Source: Ascochyta rabiei (lineage: Eukaryota; Ascomycota; Dothideomycetes; Pleosporales; Didymellaceae). From it: a DNA stretch of 64,000 nucleotides. The notes under the pieces are model-generated. The model saw only the letters and a program-made list of their open reading frames with translations. It did not search any database and had not been told where the DNA came from. The stretch's first letter is position 1; the number at the start of each line of letters is the position of its first letter. The DNA lies in contig NC_082407.1 in the NCBI RefSeq assembly GCF_004011695.2, positions 1,736,001-1,800,000 of the forward strand, written 5' to 3'. Of this stretch, positions 33,640-44,521 are shown piece after piece. The translations under genes were made by a program, and so were the position numbers.

Positions 33640-36007
33640 TCATACCTCGCGCCAGCTCCTCGCAGCCAGCCTATCAGTCAGCGGCCTGAAGTCGGAGCCG
33701 CCCACGCTTCCTTGGTCAATCATCCTGACTTTACTTCCCCCCTCAACAAAGATCGCTGGTTGACCGTTCTCATCAATGCCTTTCCAGCTTCTGACCATGA
33801 ATTGATCGTGCTCCTCGTTCTCGGAGTCAGTCACATCATCTTCTGATACCATCTGATTTCTGGTGGCAGGGGGTGTCGAGGATCGAGTACGTCCGACAGC
33901 GTGAGTGCGAGGGACATGGCGGTAGCCAGAGCGTACCGACTTCCCAGACGACAGATGCGACGGCGGGGGCTGAAACTTACGCTCGCGAGATGGTGACGGG
34001 CTGGCACTGATGTGTCGGACTCGGACCTCTTCATAAAGTCTGGGAGGTGATGGTGAGATGCGACGTGCACGGTCGATCCGAATCTCGTCGTAGCTTCTTT
34101 GTGGAGAAGATGACGATCGACGAAGGTGGAGCCTCTCCGTATGATCGGTTGGTGGCGATGCAGGCCTTTCCGCATAACGAAAACTCTCATAGCGGCGACG
34201 CTGCTCATACCTCCCGTCATCGGACCTGTCGTTGGGGCGAGGTTCCTCACTTCTCTCTGAAGCGAACTGAACACGTGGACCTCCGACCTCTACGTTAGTG
34301 CTTTGCTGGCTATCGCGTATGCTCGTCCTTTTCCTGTAAGATGTCTCAAAGTTCATATCTGCTGGCTTGAGAATCCCTCGACCGATTGATTCCGAGCCAG
34401 CATCGTTTGTCGAAGTCTCATCAGATTGCGAAAAGACTCGATGATCAGGTATCACTGTTCGATAGGGACCTGGATGTGATGCAAGTCGTACACGGCTCTC
34501 ACTTCGTTGAACCGAGCTTGTAGGTTGGCGTTCTTGCGAATCTCTTCGGTAGCTGACTCTGGTGGCTCTGCTGCGCGGGGGCGGGGGCGAGGGGCTGAGT
34601 TCAACAATCCGAGGGCTAAGGTGAGGTGCGCTCTTCTTCCTATGAAAGTGAGTACGGACAACATCAGGTGGCGGCCATACCTCGTCAGTAGCGGGGTATA
34701 GCTCATCCGGTCTCGATGGTCTCATGCGAACAACATCCGGTGGCGGCCAAACACCGTCGTACCTTGAACGACCAGGGCTCAATGAAGAGACACGCACCCT
34801 CGTCTCGCTCCTATAACCGCGCGTAGGGCTGCGTTGTAAGGTCCGTAGCCCAATATTGGCCTGACTGGAACCTTCCTTGACGATACGTGGTCGGAGGTGA
34901 TCGGTTTTCCAGGATGCATATATCTCATCGCGACTCCGTCGCCGGCCCCTTCGCTCGCTGTTGTCAACGTCCATTTGGATTGGCTTTCTAGGCCAACCGC
35001 ATGGCTCATCGGCAGTGCAAGTTCGGACTCGAGTATAGCTACGACTTTTCGAGGTACGTTGGCTTTTAGTAAACTTCGTGCACTTTCGGCAAGACGTGGT
35101 GACGATGGGTTTGCCTGGTATGACTGGGTGACTTCGATGGTAGCCCGCAGACCGCATCTGTCCGCAAATACTGCAGGTGTGACACAGCAACACCGGTACA
35201 GTCTGGGGCTCCTCGGTTCGCGGGATCGTCTCTACGCCCGCCTGATATTGATAGGCGAAGTACTCATCCGCCCTCTTCTCAGTTGACCGCATCATCCCAA
35301 TCGACACATTGCGTTGTGTAGGAGCCATGATACCAGAAGCAGTACCAGCCAGACTTGCTCGAGCAGATTGCGGCACGTTCGGATCTGTATACTGCCAGCC
35401 GACGTTGTATCCAGGCGGAGGCGGCGGCTGACTGGCGTAGTTGCGTGGAAGCTGAGCGTAGCCAGGCGATGCGGGCAGCGCTGGCATTGACTGAGCACCT
35501 GGCGCTTGACCTAGACCTTGACCTTGGCCAAGAGGCGGTGGGCGCTGAGGGAGTCTGACGAAGGCTTGATCAGTCTTGCCGAAGCAACGCAGAGTTTCTT
35601 GATTGGTGAGGCATCACATACCCGGCTTGAGGAAATCCGCCCTGATGCGCGAAACCACCTTGTAGTCCTTGATACGAAACGACGGAACTTGATGCTGCAG
35701 GAGGCGGTGTGGGTACCGCTGGAGGGACTCCGAGCCCAGGGAATTGCTGCAAGATATGTGATCAGACGGTCGAGATTGAGCTATGTTGTGAAGGGGGAGC
35801 CATGAAAACTTCTGCGCTACATGTCAGCTGTACGTTTGTACAAACAGTATCGCTGGTGCCTAGCACTTACACATGGAAAAGATACTGGTTAGCTGGACTT
35901 GCGACCGAGCCTGGGTATTGCGGTATTGGCTGTCCAGCGCTTGCAGTCGAGCCGCTGCCGCCGCCCATATACGCAGCAAATGCTTTGCGTTGCTCTTCGT
36001 TTGCCAT
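33640..36007 (-). CDS. Uncharacterised protein with Cys-cluster and Ser/Arg-rich tail
   Basis: Exons 35873-36007, 35622-35746 and 33640-35554 join to 724 residues. I do not recognise a named family. The start (MANEEQRKAFAAYMGGG) is the first ATG; the next 170 residues are Pro/Gln/Gly-rich. A compact Cys cluster follows: CHTCSICGQMRSAGYHRSHP, then about 12 residues on SCRKCTKF, that is C-x2-C-x2-C and C-x2-C with His residues between, plausible for metal binding. The remainder is Arg/Ser/Pro-rich with RSPT, SPSPPR and SRSY motifs like splicing or nuclear low-complexity proteins, and carries a doubled VWPPPDVVR motif. The folded-looking end (FMVRSWKGIDENGQPAIFVEGG) may be a second small conserved element. 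Nuclear location is inferred from composition only. Confidence 0.75.
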
Positions 36008-36505
36008 ATTGTGTGCAAAGAAGGTGGAAACATATAGCTTCAAGATTGCGGAAGGTCCACCTAGCCGCACGTGGTAAGAGAGCAAGCGTAAAAGAAGAGC
36101 AAACGAGGAGAGGGAGGTGCGGTCGGTCAGACACTTTCACAGTCAGGAAGCATGTGGTGACTGCGTAGGACTGGTGCTGTGAAAAGAAGAGTGGATTAAA
36201 ATAGGGCGGATGGGAAGTAGATGGAAGAAACTGGGCGGTTTGCACCTCGCCTGGTGAAGGTGAGGTGAAGGGGACTCCATGCTATCAACAGCTTACCTTG
36301 TATGTTACAATTTGCCACAACCCACCGTGCCGACACTCGCAGCCAGAAAGTAGCCGTTGTCATCTACGTGTTCCGGCGTCTCACTTAAAAGTTGCTTCAG
36401 ATGGGGTCAATTCTCTTTTTATTTTCCCAAAACGCCCGCCTGCCAAACATGCTAATTCACACGCTCTTACAGGTGCTAAAATCTATCTCTTATCAAGCGT
36501 GACTT
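36008..36505. promoter_or_regulatory. Upstream region of the Cys-cluster gene
   Basis: About 500 bases between two minus-strand genes. It holds the STT3 3' flank on the other side. No gene or repeat seen. Confidence 0.45.
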
Positions 36506-38930
36506 TTAGTCCACCCTCAACACTCTCGCGCCCTTCCTCTTCGCGGCCCTCTTCTTCTTGTGGCCCTGGTCAAAAGCGATGGCGCTCCCGTGGTCACGGC
36601 CAAAGTTGTCAAGATCCTTGACCTTGTAGATCCTAATGATCCAGTTCTCACTGGTGAATGCCTCCTCAATGGTGCTGAGCTTAGGACCCTCAGCGGGCAG
36701 CTTAGCGCCACGAACACGGTCCTGGGCCTGTCCGGCGGGGAAGAGGGAGTTGTAGTTGTAGTAGGACATCTTGTACCTGGACGTGGGTCAGTAGTTGAAC
36801 TTAAATTTGTCGAATCCTGATACTTACATCAAGCTGTTCTTCATGGTTGGTGTAGCCTCCTCGTCCACACGGTACTCGCCTCGGGAAGTGAAGAAGTTGC
36901 GCTCCTTTACCTCATCAGGCCAGATACCTTCGGCGATACGAACCATCCAGAGGAACTTGTTGATGTCGTCACCGGAGTAGCCGAGAAGACCACCAAAGAC
37001 AACAAGCACGTAGTCAACCTCGTGCTGGCGCATGATCGGGTAGGAGACCTCTTCCTTGGAGCTCATAGCCTTACCAACAGTGGCAATGTGGGTGTTGTTC
37101 CAGGTGTTGTTGTCGACAAGGGTCGGGCGGTCAGCCATACCACCAATCTGGTAGCCGTAGTCCCACCATGACATGATCTTGGCGTCTTGAGCAGTGTTCT
37201 GCCTAAGCCAGTAGTACGCCTCACGGTAGTCGTCGATAATATGCTGGCTGCCGTCAGGAAGCTTGGACGCGAGCACAACAGAAGGCGAAGAGTAGGCGTT
37301 AGATGTAACCCAGGTGCAGTGGAGCACAAAGAGCATAAGGTAGACAGCGGAAGCACCGACAACTGTAAGCTTGGAGGCATATGAGTGGATACCAACGAGG
37401 GGCTTGCGAGTTGAGCGAAGGCCATCGGGCAGAACTGCAGCGGCAGCAATCGAAGCAGCATCAGCAGCATCGCCCTCTGCGGGCTCGGTCTTGACCGGGG
37501 TCTTCGCATCGAGGTAGGTGTCCAGGATCTGCGAGAAAGCAATGGCCGATGCTACGCAGACGATGGGGGTCAAGGTGAGCATGAGACGGACCATGACACC
37601 AGCGAAGTAACTGGCAAGTACAGCGTAGATGACAATGAACACCTGCTCGTCGGTGAGCTTAGTGAAGCACATGTAGACACCGGCGGGGAAGAGCCAGATC
37701 ATCATGCTCAAGTCGAAGAAGAAAGCGGGCCATGCGGTAGGTTGGTGTTCTGAGACAGAGGCGATGATGGGTATATGAATCTTCGCGTATCCAGTATCCC
37801 AGAGCGAGTAGAAACGGCCAGTCCAGGGTGCGATAACTCCAGTAACAGTAAGAAGGACAAGCCCACCGAACGCAACGACGAAGACGACGAGGACGAGAGC
37901 GCGGAGCAGAGTTTGAAACTGCTTGCTGGGAAGCTGAGCGCGGACCCAGTCGACGAAAGCAACGAGCTGGATGAGACCAAAGACACCAAGCGCGGACATG
38001 TGCTCAGAACTGCGGATAGGCAAGAAACCGACAAACGGAATCTGCATACTCGCAAGAGTGCCGAGCGCATACCACGAAGTGTAGCTGACGTAAAGCCTGG
38101 GGCTGTAACGCCCCATGCAGATCAGAACGAATGCGTGCAGGGGCAGCAAGTTCGTAATGAAGACGTATCCTCCCCACGCAGAGACCATGTATCCGTAGAA
38201 TAGCGCGGTCAACGCGCCCCAGAACATGGAACCGTTCTTGACAGCCTTGATCCACAGGTAGAACGTGAAGACAAGCAGGAAAATGGCGATAGCCTCGTTG
38301 TCGTAACTACCCGCAACCGAACGCGAAATGTAACCGGGGGTGATACCCATGAACGCTGCGGCGAGCAGACCGGCGGAGGGTGAGGTGACCATCTCGGCGG
38401 TCAAGAGGTACGTTGCGAGTGCAGTAAGGCCAGAGAAGGCTGGGGCGAGGAGAACGCAAATGTTACGGATATCGATGGGTAGGGAGAGGAAGCGCAGGAG
38501 GTGGTAGATGGCACCGCTGGTGACCATCAGTCCGGGGTAGAGGGTACCACCAGTAACGCGACCGAGGGGATGCCATGTTCCTGTTTGAGGTGTCAATTCA
38601 ATGCTGCTTCTATCGATATCGATGCGGAGGAGGCGCGCGTACGGTCATCGAACCAATCCCAGAAGCTATAGAAGCCGTTCTGGACGAGGTATTTTGTTGC
38701 TCGGAAGTTGAACCACGGGTCGACTGCACCCTCGGATTAGCCAATTGTACCACTCCAAGCTTGTCGTGATACTGACACTCGTGAATGATGCTCTCGAAGC
38801 GGATCACGGAGAACAGACGGCTGCTCACAGCTGCACCTGCAATCAAGCACAGAATAACAACTCGAAGCAGGCCTCGAGTGTTTCGGCCAGTGGCCTGCTT
38901 GAGGAATTGCCCTTCCTCTGCGGCGGCCAT
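36506..38930 (-). CDS. STT3: Oligosaccharyltransferase catalytic subunit STT3
   Basis: Transfers the dolichol-linked glycan to Asn-x-Ser/Thr sequons in the ER lumen. Exons 38777-38930, 38643-38723, 36828-38580 and 36506-36776 give 752 residues. The start [17 protein letters not shown] leads into the first membrane segment. The first external loop holds the catalytic [16 protein letters not shown], rebuilt across intron 1 (donor GTCAGT), and [16 protein letters not shown]. Roughly a dozen membrane helices follow, with [16 protein letters not shown] and [13 protein letters not shown] in loops. The soluble domain carries the WWDYGYQI signature and the self-glycosylation sequons [24 protein letters not shown] helix corresponds to the DK-type motif. 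The C-terminal tail is basic ([13 protein letters not shown]). Length, motifs and order match the eukaryotic family throughout. Confidence 0.97.
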
Positions 38931-39439
38931 GTTTGGGAAAAGGAAAGTGGTAGAGAGGAAGAGGTGTTGCTTTCGAGGCCGCGTCACAGCTTCATGTTCA
39001 CACGTGGAGCTCACTGCTCCCGCGATTGAAGTCTGACTAAGCGTCACGCTAACTGCCTCATCCCTGCACACTTCCACAACATGTCAGCCTTCGATTCTTC
39101 GACACTTGCAGAGCATGAAAATGTTCTGTGAGATATTGCTATATGTTTGCACGCTAAATAGCAGTGGCGAGTCGTGAGGGTGCCGTTCCAGCAGCATCCA
39201 TATCAAAGATCGCTATCAGGAGAGGTTGGGAAGAGTGGTCAACCGGATATGCCACCGGAAACACCAATACTCGAAAACAACAGGGCTTTCCAGCACTACA
39301 GGTGCACTTACTCCTCGACCTAGCTGTCGAACGAAATATGCTTGACAAGTTCCCCCCTACAGGAACGACAAAAGATGTGCTGACATTCCATGCAACTGCC
39401 CTGGAGATCCGTAGCGCCACTGTAACCACATTGGCACTG
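38931..39439. promoter_or_regulatory. Upstream region of STT3
   Basis: About 500 bases between STT3 and the zinc-finger gene's stop, both on the minus strand. It should contain the STT3 promoter. No gene seen. Confidence 0.45.
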
Positions 39440-42020
39440 TCAGATGTTAGCACGGCAACGAGGAGCTGTTTTGTTGGAACTGACGCAATAAACAACAGTC
39501 GTCACTGTCTTACGCCTGGTGGCTGCTCGGCCATTTGTTGTACCAGGCGAGGGTGATCGCCTCCTGGATCCGTTCGGTAGAGGCTCAGGAAAACAGTTCG
39601 CAGTTCCTTCTGCCGCAGTGGACTCATCATCATCGAGCTCTTCGGCATCTAGTCCCTTTTCTTTTTCGTCCAACATAACCTCTTGCAGCTGTCTCTTCGT
39701 CCTGTTCTCCTCCACACAGATCCAGTCATCAATGCATTTCTTCAGCACGTCTTTTTCAAAGTGATTTGCGATGTGGCTAAACCGTTCGTCCCAAGCAGCG
39801 TTGCCCCTGTGTACGAGAGGTATAATCTCGCGGCAGAAACCGCACCAGAACTGAACCTGGTAGTTCTTGCCGATCTTGCAGCGGTCCAAGCCATTCTGCA
39901 GGATGGTTTTTGAAGTGACTTTGTGCTCGAGCTCGAGGTGTTTGTGGAACTGCGCTGTGCGGTAGTAGTATTGGCCGCATTGTTCGTCGGGGCTGTTCTT
40001 GAGGTCACAGCGGAATGCCTCTTGCTGGAAGTGCTGGGAGTTTTCGTGACGTTTCCAATCTGACTTGGCGCCGAACTTCTTATAACACTTGGGATAAGTG
40101 CATCCGTACGGCTTCTCGTGTCTCTTCTTATGCTTGTTCAAATCGCATATGCGACCCGAAAAATCGCAGCCATCGTATGGACATTGCTCCATGCCAGGCG
40201 TGGACCCCTGGTTCGAGCGACGCGATTGTAAGCGGGTGGATCTTACTCCTTTGTGCGTGAGACGTGCGATCTCTTGTGACAATTGACAACTCTCGCTGTC
40301 AGAACGAGAATTGCCACCGTCTTGCTGTTGTGATCCAATGATACGGAGAAGCATCTCTTCAAGCTTGGCCTTCGAAAGCTTCTCGAGAGCCTGCCGCTGT
40401 TGTTGCTGTTCAGACTTTGTCTGGGCCACACTTGATGGTTTAGACTGCGACCCCATGTTTCGGTTGCTTGTTGTGCCTTGCGCTGAGACGGAGTGTTCAA
40501 CAGGCCCCGCAGACGATGTCCGGGCCGAATTTCGACTAGTAGCTTGACGGTTGTGGATGCTCTCTGCTGTTTGAGCCCAGTTTTGAATTGTTGATGGGTC
40601 GTCATCGGCTCGGCTTGGTGGAGGCGTACCGGACTGAGGAAACGATGCGTCGAGCGATTCCGTGCTGGGCGACACCTGAGAAGTGCCTGAAGTTGGGCAC
40701 CCACCAAGAGACATGAGTGGCGGATACAAGTAGCTTTGTGGTACCGCAGAGACCATACCGCCAGGATTGCTGGTTGAGACTGCGGTCTCGCAGACCAAGT
40801 CTGCAAGGAGCGCTGGATCTGCGGACGGAGGTTCTTGGAGATGACACTCCGAACTATCGACGTTAGTATAGTTCTATCCATCTTCTTGGAAGCTTACTTT
40901 TTGATCAGCTCAAAATCATCATAGTCTCTGTGCATTCGTCCAATGTGCTGCTTGAAGTTGTCCAGGCGCGGCCATATCTTAGGCTTGTTCCTACAGTCGT
41001 CGTGGGCACAACGATAAGACTTCGTTCTGTGGCTATCGATTTTGTGTACGCTTTTCCGGTGACGATCAAGGTCGTTGACAGTTGCGAAGCCTTTGCCATT
41101 TCTTTTGCATCCTTGTATTGTACACACAAAGGCCTTGTCGTGTTTGAGCATGTGCTTCCTATAGGTCGAACGTCAGTATCTGAGTCTTTCGGCAAGTGGA
41201 CCCGACATACTTGTGCACTGACTTGGAGCTCAAAACTGCACAGCAGTTCGGTACGGAGCAGGGGACTTGCTCTCTGTGGCTCCCGCTTTGACTGCCGACA
41301 TTTGAAATAGACCTCCGATCAGATGGTACACGCCGCATATTATGTGATTCCGTTGGCGCAGACTGCGTGTTCAAGGTCTCTGCCTGCGCCATGAGCTCTG
41401 TTGGCAGATTTTGGTCAGTATGGCTTGGATCATCGCTGAAGACGGACTGAGGTGGCTGTGTATGATAGCCAGAGTCAGATACGGGATTTTTGCTTCCAAT
41501 CTCTGGGCAGGGTCTCTGAGAATGCTGGCTGAAGCTACGTTGAGGCTGGTTGAAGGTATTCTGTCCGGCACTGGCGTTCGTGTATTTCATTGGGTTCCAT
41601 GGCTCATCCCCTTCCTGATATCTCATGAGAGGATCTGCGATGGATTCTACATGTTGCTGAGCTGCAGGGAAAGGATGAGATCTTGGTAAAGCAAGATAAT
41701 GAGGGTTCTGCAGATTCGGATCAATATTGTTACAGGGAACACTCCTTTTGGATTGCTGAAAGCCCACACGAGTTGCAGTCCTTGGAGGCGGAGCAGTGCG
41801 CACCATGTGGATGGTATTCGTTGGACTAGGTACCGATTTGACCGATGTCCTCGTATTGGGCTCGTACCAATGTTGGTAGACATCTTGGAACTGAACTGCT
41901 TCATTCCCGAAGCCCTACGATAGTCACTACCTTGGGCACATGCCGGTTACGAGAGATACATACAGCTTCGTTGACGTAATCAAAGTTGATCGATGGATTG
42001 ATTCTATACGGTTGCGACAT
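39440..42020 (-). CDS. C2H2 zinc-finger protein, putative transcription regulator
   Basis: Exons 41964-42020, 41211-41914, 40898-41158 and 39440-40853 join to 811 residues. The first exon encodes MSQPYRINPSINFDYVNEA. A long Gln/Ser/Pro-rich region leads to a degenerate finger split by intron 2 (VPCSVPNC, then KKHMLKHDKAF). Fingers follow: CTIQGCKRNGKGFATVNDLDRH, then CAHDDCRNKPKIWPRLDNFKQHIGRMH. After a low-complexity linker come further units: CPYDGCDFSGRICDLNKHKKRH, CTYPKCYKKFGAKSDWKRHENSQH, and a variant CGQYYYRTAQFHKHLELEH. A CKIGKNYQVQFWCGFC patch and an acidic LDAEELDDDEST region follow. This arrangement is common in uncharacterised filamentous-fungal regulators. Targets cannot be inferred. 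Confidence 0.82.
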
Positions 42021-43217
42021 GTCTGCTTCTACAAGTCAGCACGAGGACCAAGATCGCCACGATACCACTGCGCCTATTTCCTCAATTGAACTCACGGGAG
42101 GGCTAGATAAGAGACAGAACGAATAGAGAAGCGACATTGACTGAAGGCAAATCGTGAGACCTGTAACGATCAACACCTACCGATGCTCAGTAGCGCTCAG
42201 CTGCAGCCTAACGCCTTGTTGTCCGCCTTCGCAGGTTTCGAATAAAGGTCGAAGAACGTCCAGTGTGCGCACAGTCGCATTAGTATACGTCTGACTGCAG
42301 TTCACCGCCCCACAGACAGATCGCGCAGAAGAGCCGCAACCACGCCCTCCAGTTTCGTGTTCCCGTGCGCAGGCAGCTGGTGAAGAATGGGGAAAAGCGG
42401 GCGGAGTCGTTCAGCGTCACCGTCGACAGGCTGTCGCCGCGAGCCAATAAAGACCAGGCCGAAGGGCAACCCGAGATCCGTCAAGAGACAGCGAAGGGGA
42501 TAGAGAGCTCTCGTCGCAGATGCGATGACATGTTGAGGACGTGGTGGGCGGCCTCAAGAGGGCAAAGGGCCTGATTTCGAGGGTGCTGGGCCGCCAAGGA
42601 GGTCCTCCATCAGCACTGCCACGGGATGTCACTGAGGTCCTCCAAAGTAACGCACCAATCAAGCCCTGCAATATGAACTCTGCATCTCGCTGAAGGGCAA
42701 CTTGATGCGTGGCTTGCTGACCGCGTGCGACCAATCTCTGTATTCGGCACCGCAACTGCAAGGGCACAATCAACGAGCGCGCAAGCTCGGAACAGATGTG
42801 GTATTAGGATGTTGCTGACTTGTCTAGGAACGAACAAATCCTCAAGATGTTTGCGACAGGAATTATGTGAAGACGGAGTGGCGGTCAGAAAGAGCAAGCG
42901 AACGGAGGAGACCAATCGCGATCAACGTTGGTGCTATGTTGGATGACAAGAGAAGCTATGCCAGCACCAACCACGATAATCAGCAGCATCGCATCGATTT
43001 GTTCATATCCTTGGTACCCCTAGAAGGTAAGAGATACGTTGTACATCTACGTTTACCCAGTTGTCTGGTCCAATCGCTTTTGTATTATCGAGTAGGTATC
43101 TCACACCCTCCCTCCATAACCAATACCTGCAGTCTTCCCGTTCGACTCATTCACCCACCGAACAACAATCATGAACATCGAGCTCTAACTTTAACTCTGA
43201 CTCTCATCTCTCGAACC
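42021..43217. other. Intergenic, no gene seen
   Basis: About 1.2 kb between the zinc-finger gene start and the 3' end of the small membrane protein gene. It should include the zinc-finger gene promoter. A 216-codon plus-strand frame (42867-43517) overlaps the next gene antisense and is Asn/Thr/Pro-rich without domain. No repeat or RNA gene seen. Confidence 0.45.
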
Positions 43218-43754
43218 TTACTCCCCCTTTCCCTTTACCCCAGCAACACGACCCAACCTACCTCGATCCCCCCAACTAACCCAACACAGCGCGACCAGCA
43301 CCGGAAAACCGTAAAGCTGCGGCCTGCCCTCGCCAAACTGAAGATCCACCCACGCCGCCCCCGGATACAGAATCCCGCTCAAGCTGCTCAAGTAGACGAT
43401 AATCTGCAGCAGCAGCACCCAGCTCAGACGCAGTTTCTGCTCTCTCGGCGACGGCGTCGAGGGGATGGTCGAGAAGAGGACGAAGAAGGTGATGAGCCCG
43501 ATGAAGAGGCCTATTGACATGGTTTGCCCGTTGTGGTAGCGTGCGTGAGGCGGCCATGTGGGGTTGTGGATGTGGTTCTCGTTGCGGGTCGGGGTTACTT
43601 AGGGTTCTGCTCAGGAGAGAGATGGAGGGTTGTGGAGATGGATGTGAATGTGGGCTTACTTCCAATCTGCCAGAAAGGGGCCAATTAGCGTGACAGGGCT
43701 GACGATGGACAGTATGGATTTGCCGAGCGTGAAGGTCAGGGTTGTATTTGACAT
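43218..43754 (-). CDS. Small membrane protein resembling DUF6640, with a broken-looking splice acceptor
   Basis: Exon 1 (43660-43754) encodes MSNTTLTFTLGKSILSIVSPVTLIGPFLADW, a membrane segment ending in a family-type ADWN junction. Downstream sequence (43218-43581) reads NENHIHNPTWPPHARYHNGQTMSIGLF and then two or three further hydrophobic stretches, matching the pattern H-I-x-N-P-x-W-P-P-H-A-x-x-H of small fungal membrane proteins (DUF6640 from memory). Joining the two needs an intron 43582-43659 with a good donor (GTAAGC), but the acceptor would read CGCAA instead of CGCAG. With that join the product is 152 residues in one frame; none of the nearby real AG dinucleotides gives the right frame. 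It is either a recently damaged gene, a base error, or a rare GT-AA intron. Confidence 0.6.
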
Positions 43755-44521
43755 GTTGGATGGTTGGGATCTGAAGAATGGTTGTTGTCTGTGTCCTGGT
43801 TGAACGATGGCTCTACGGGTTGTTTGACTGTCGATGTTCGCTCTGTGACTCCTCCGGATGTAGCACGAAGACCGGATGTAAGCCTGCTGTCCCCAGAATT
43901 GTGGATACTTCGTAGACGGTCTACTATCCAAAGGGGCATGGTAAGACTGCAGTAACTTCTGAAGTCACCAAAAAGCCCTACGAACATTTCGAAGGCTACT
44001 GCTAGGATGATTTAGAGAAGTGTAGTAATTCTTGAGATATTGCCTTAAGTGATACAAACGCGATTTCGAAGCGCTGAACTGAAGGCGTTGGAGAGCGAGG
44101 ACTCACCTACCAGGTTGTCCGCTTCGGTGATCTTGATATGTGCAAGGTACCAACCGACCCGTCATAGTAAATCACATCGGAAAGAGAGTGCAAGGACCAC
44201 ATAGGATACAGTTGATTGAGAAGTTGAATATAAGTAAAGTCATAGTCATGACAGGGCTTGTGATGGAATCTAGAGCCCATAATGTACCGTAACAAGAATC
44301 GAAGCGGAGAGGCCTGACCGCAAGCAAAAACGCCAATAGATGAGGGTATGATATGCATCGCTTCTTTCTCTTCATATGAGCCGATTCGCCGGATGCCACT
44401 ACAGATGCATCGATGTAAGGATATCGAAAGGGAACGCCGGGCGCCGTCTTCTCGAGACTTGGTACAGTATTACCAACGGCGAAGAAACAGATCATGTACG
44501 ACAAGTCGAAAGTTGCGGCCG
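43755..44521. other. Intergenic, no gene seen
   Basis: About 770 bases between two minus-strand genes, with the DEP1 3' end on the far side. An AT-richer stretch lies at 44000-44300. No supported frame. Confidence 0.45.

Noticed and set aside
42867..43517. 216-codon plus-strand frame opposite the DUF6640-like gene
   Set aside because: Antisense to a gene with a family-like pattern, and it lacks a domain.
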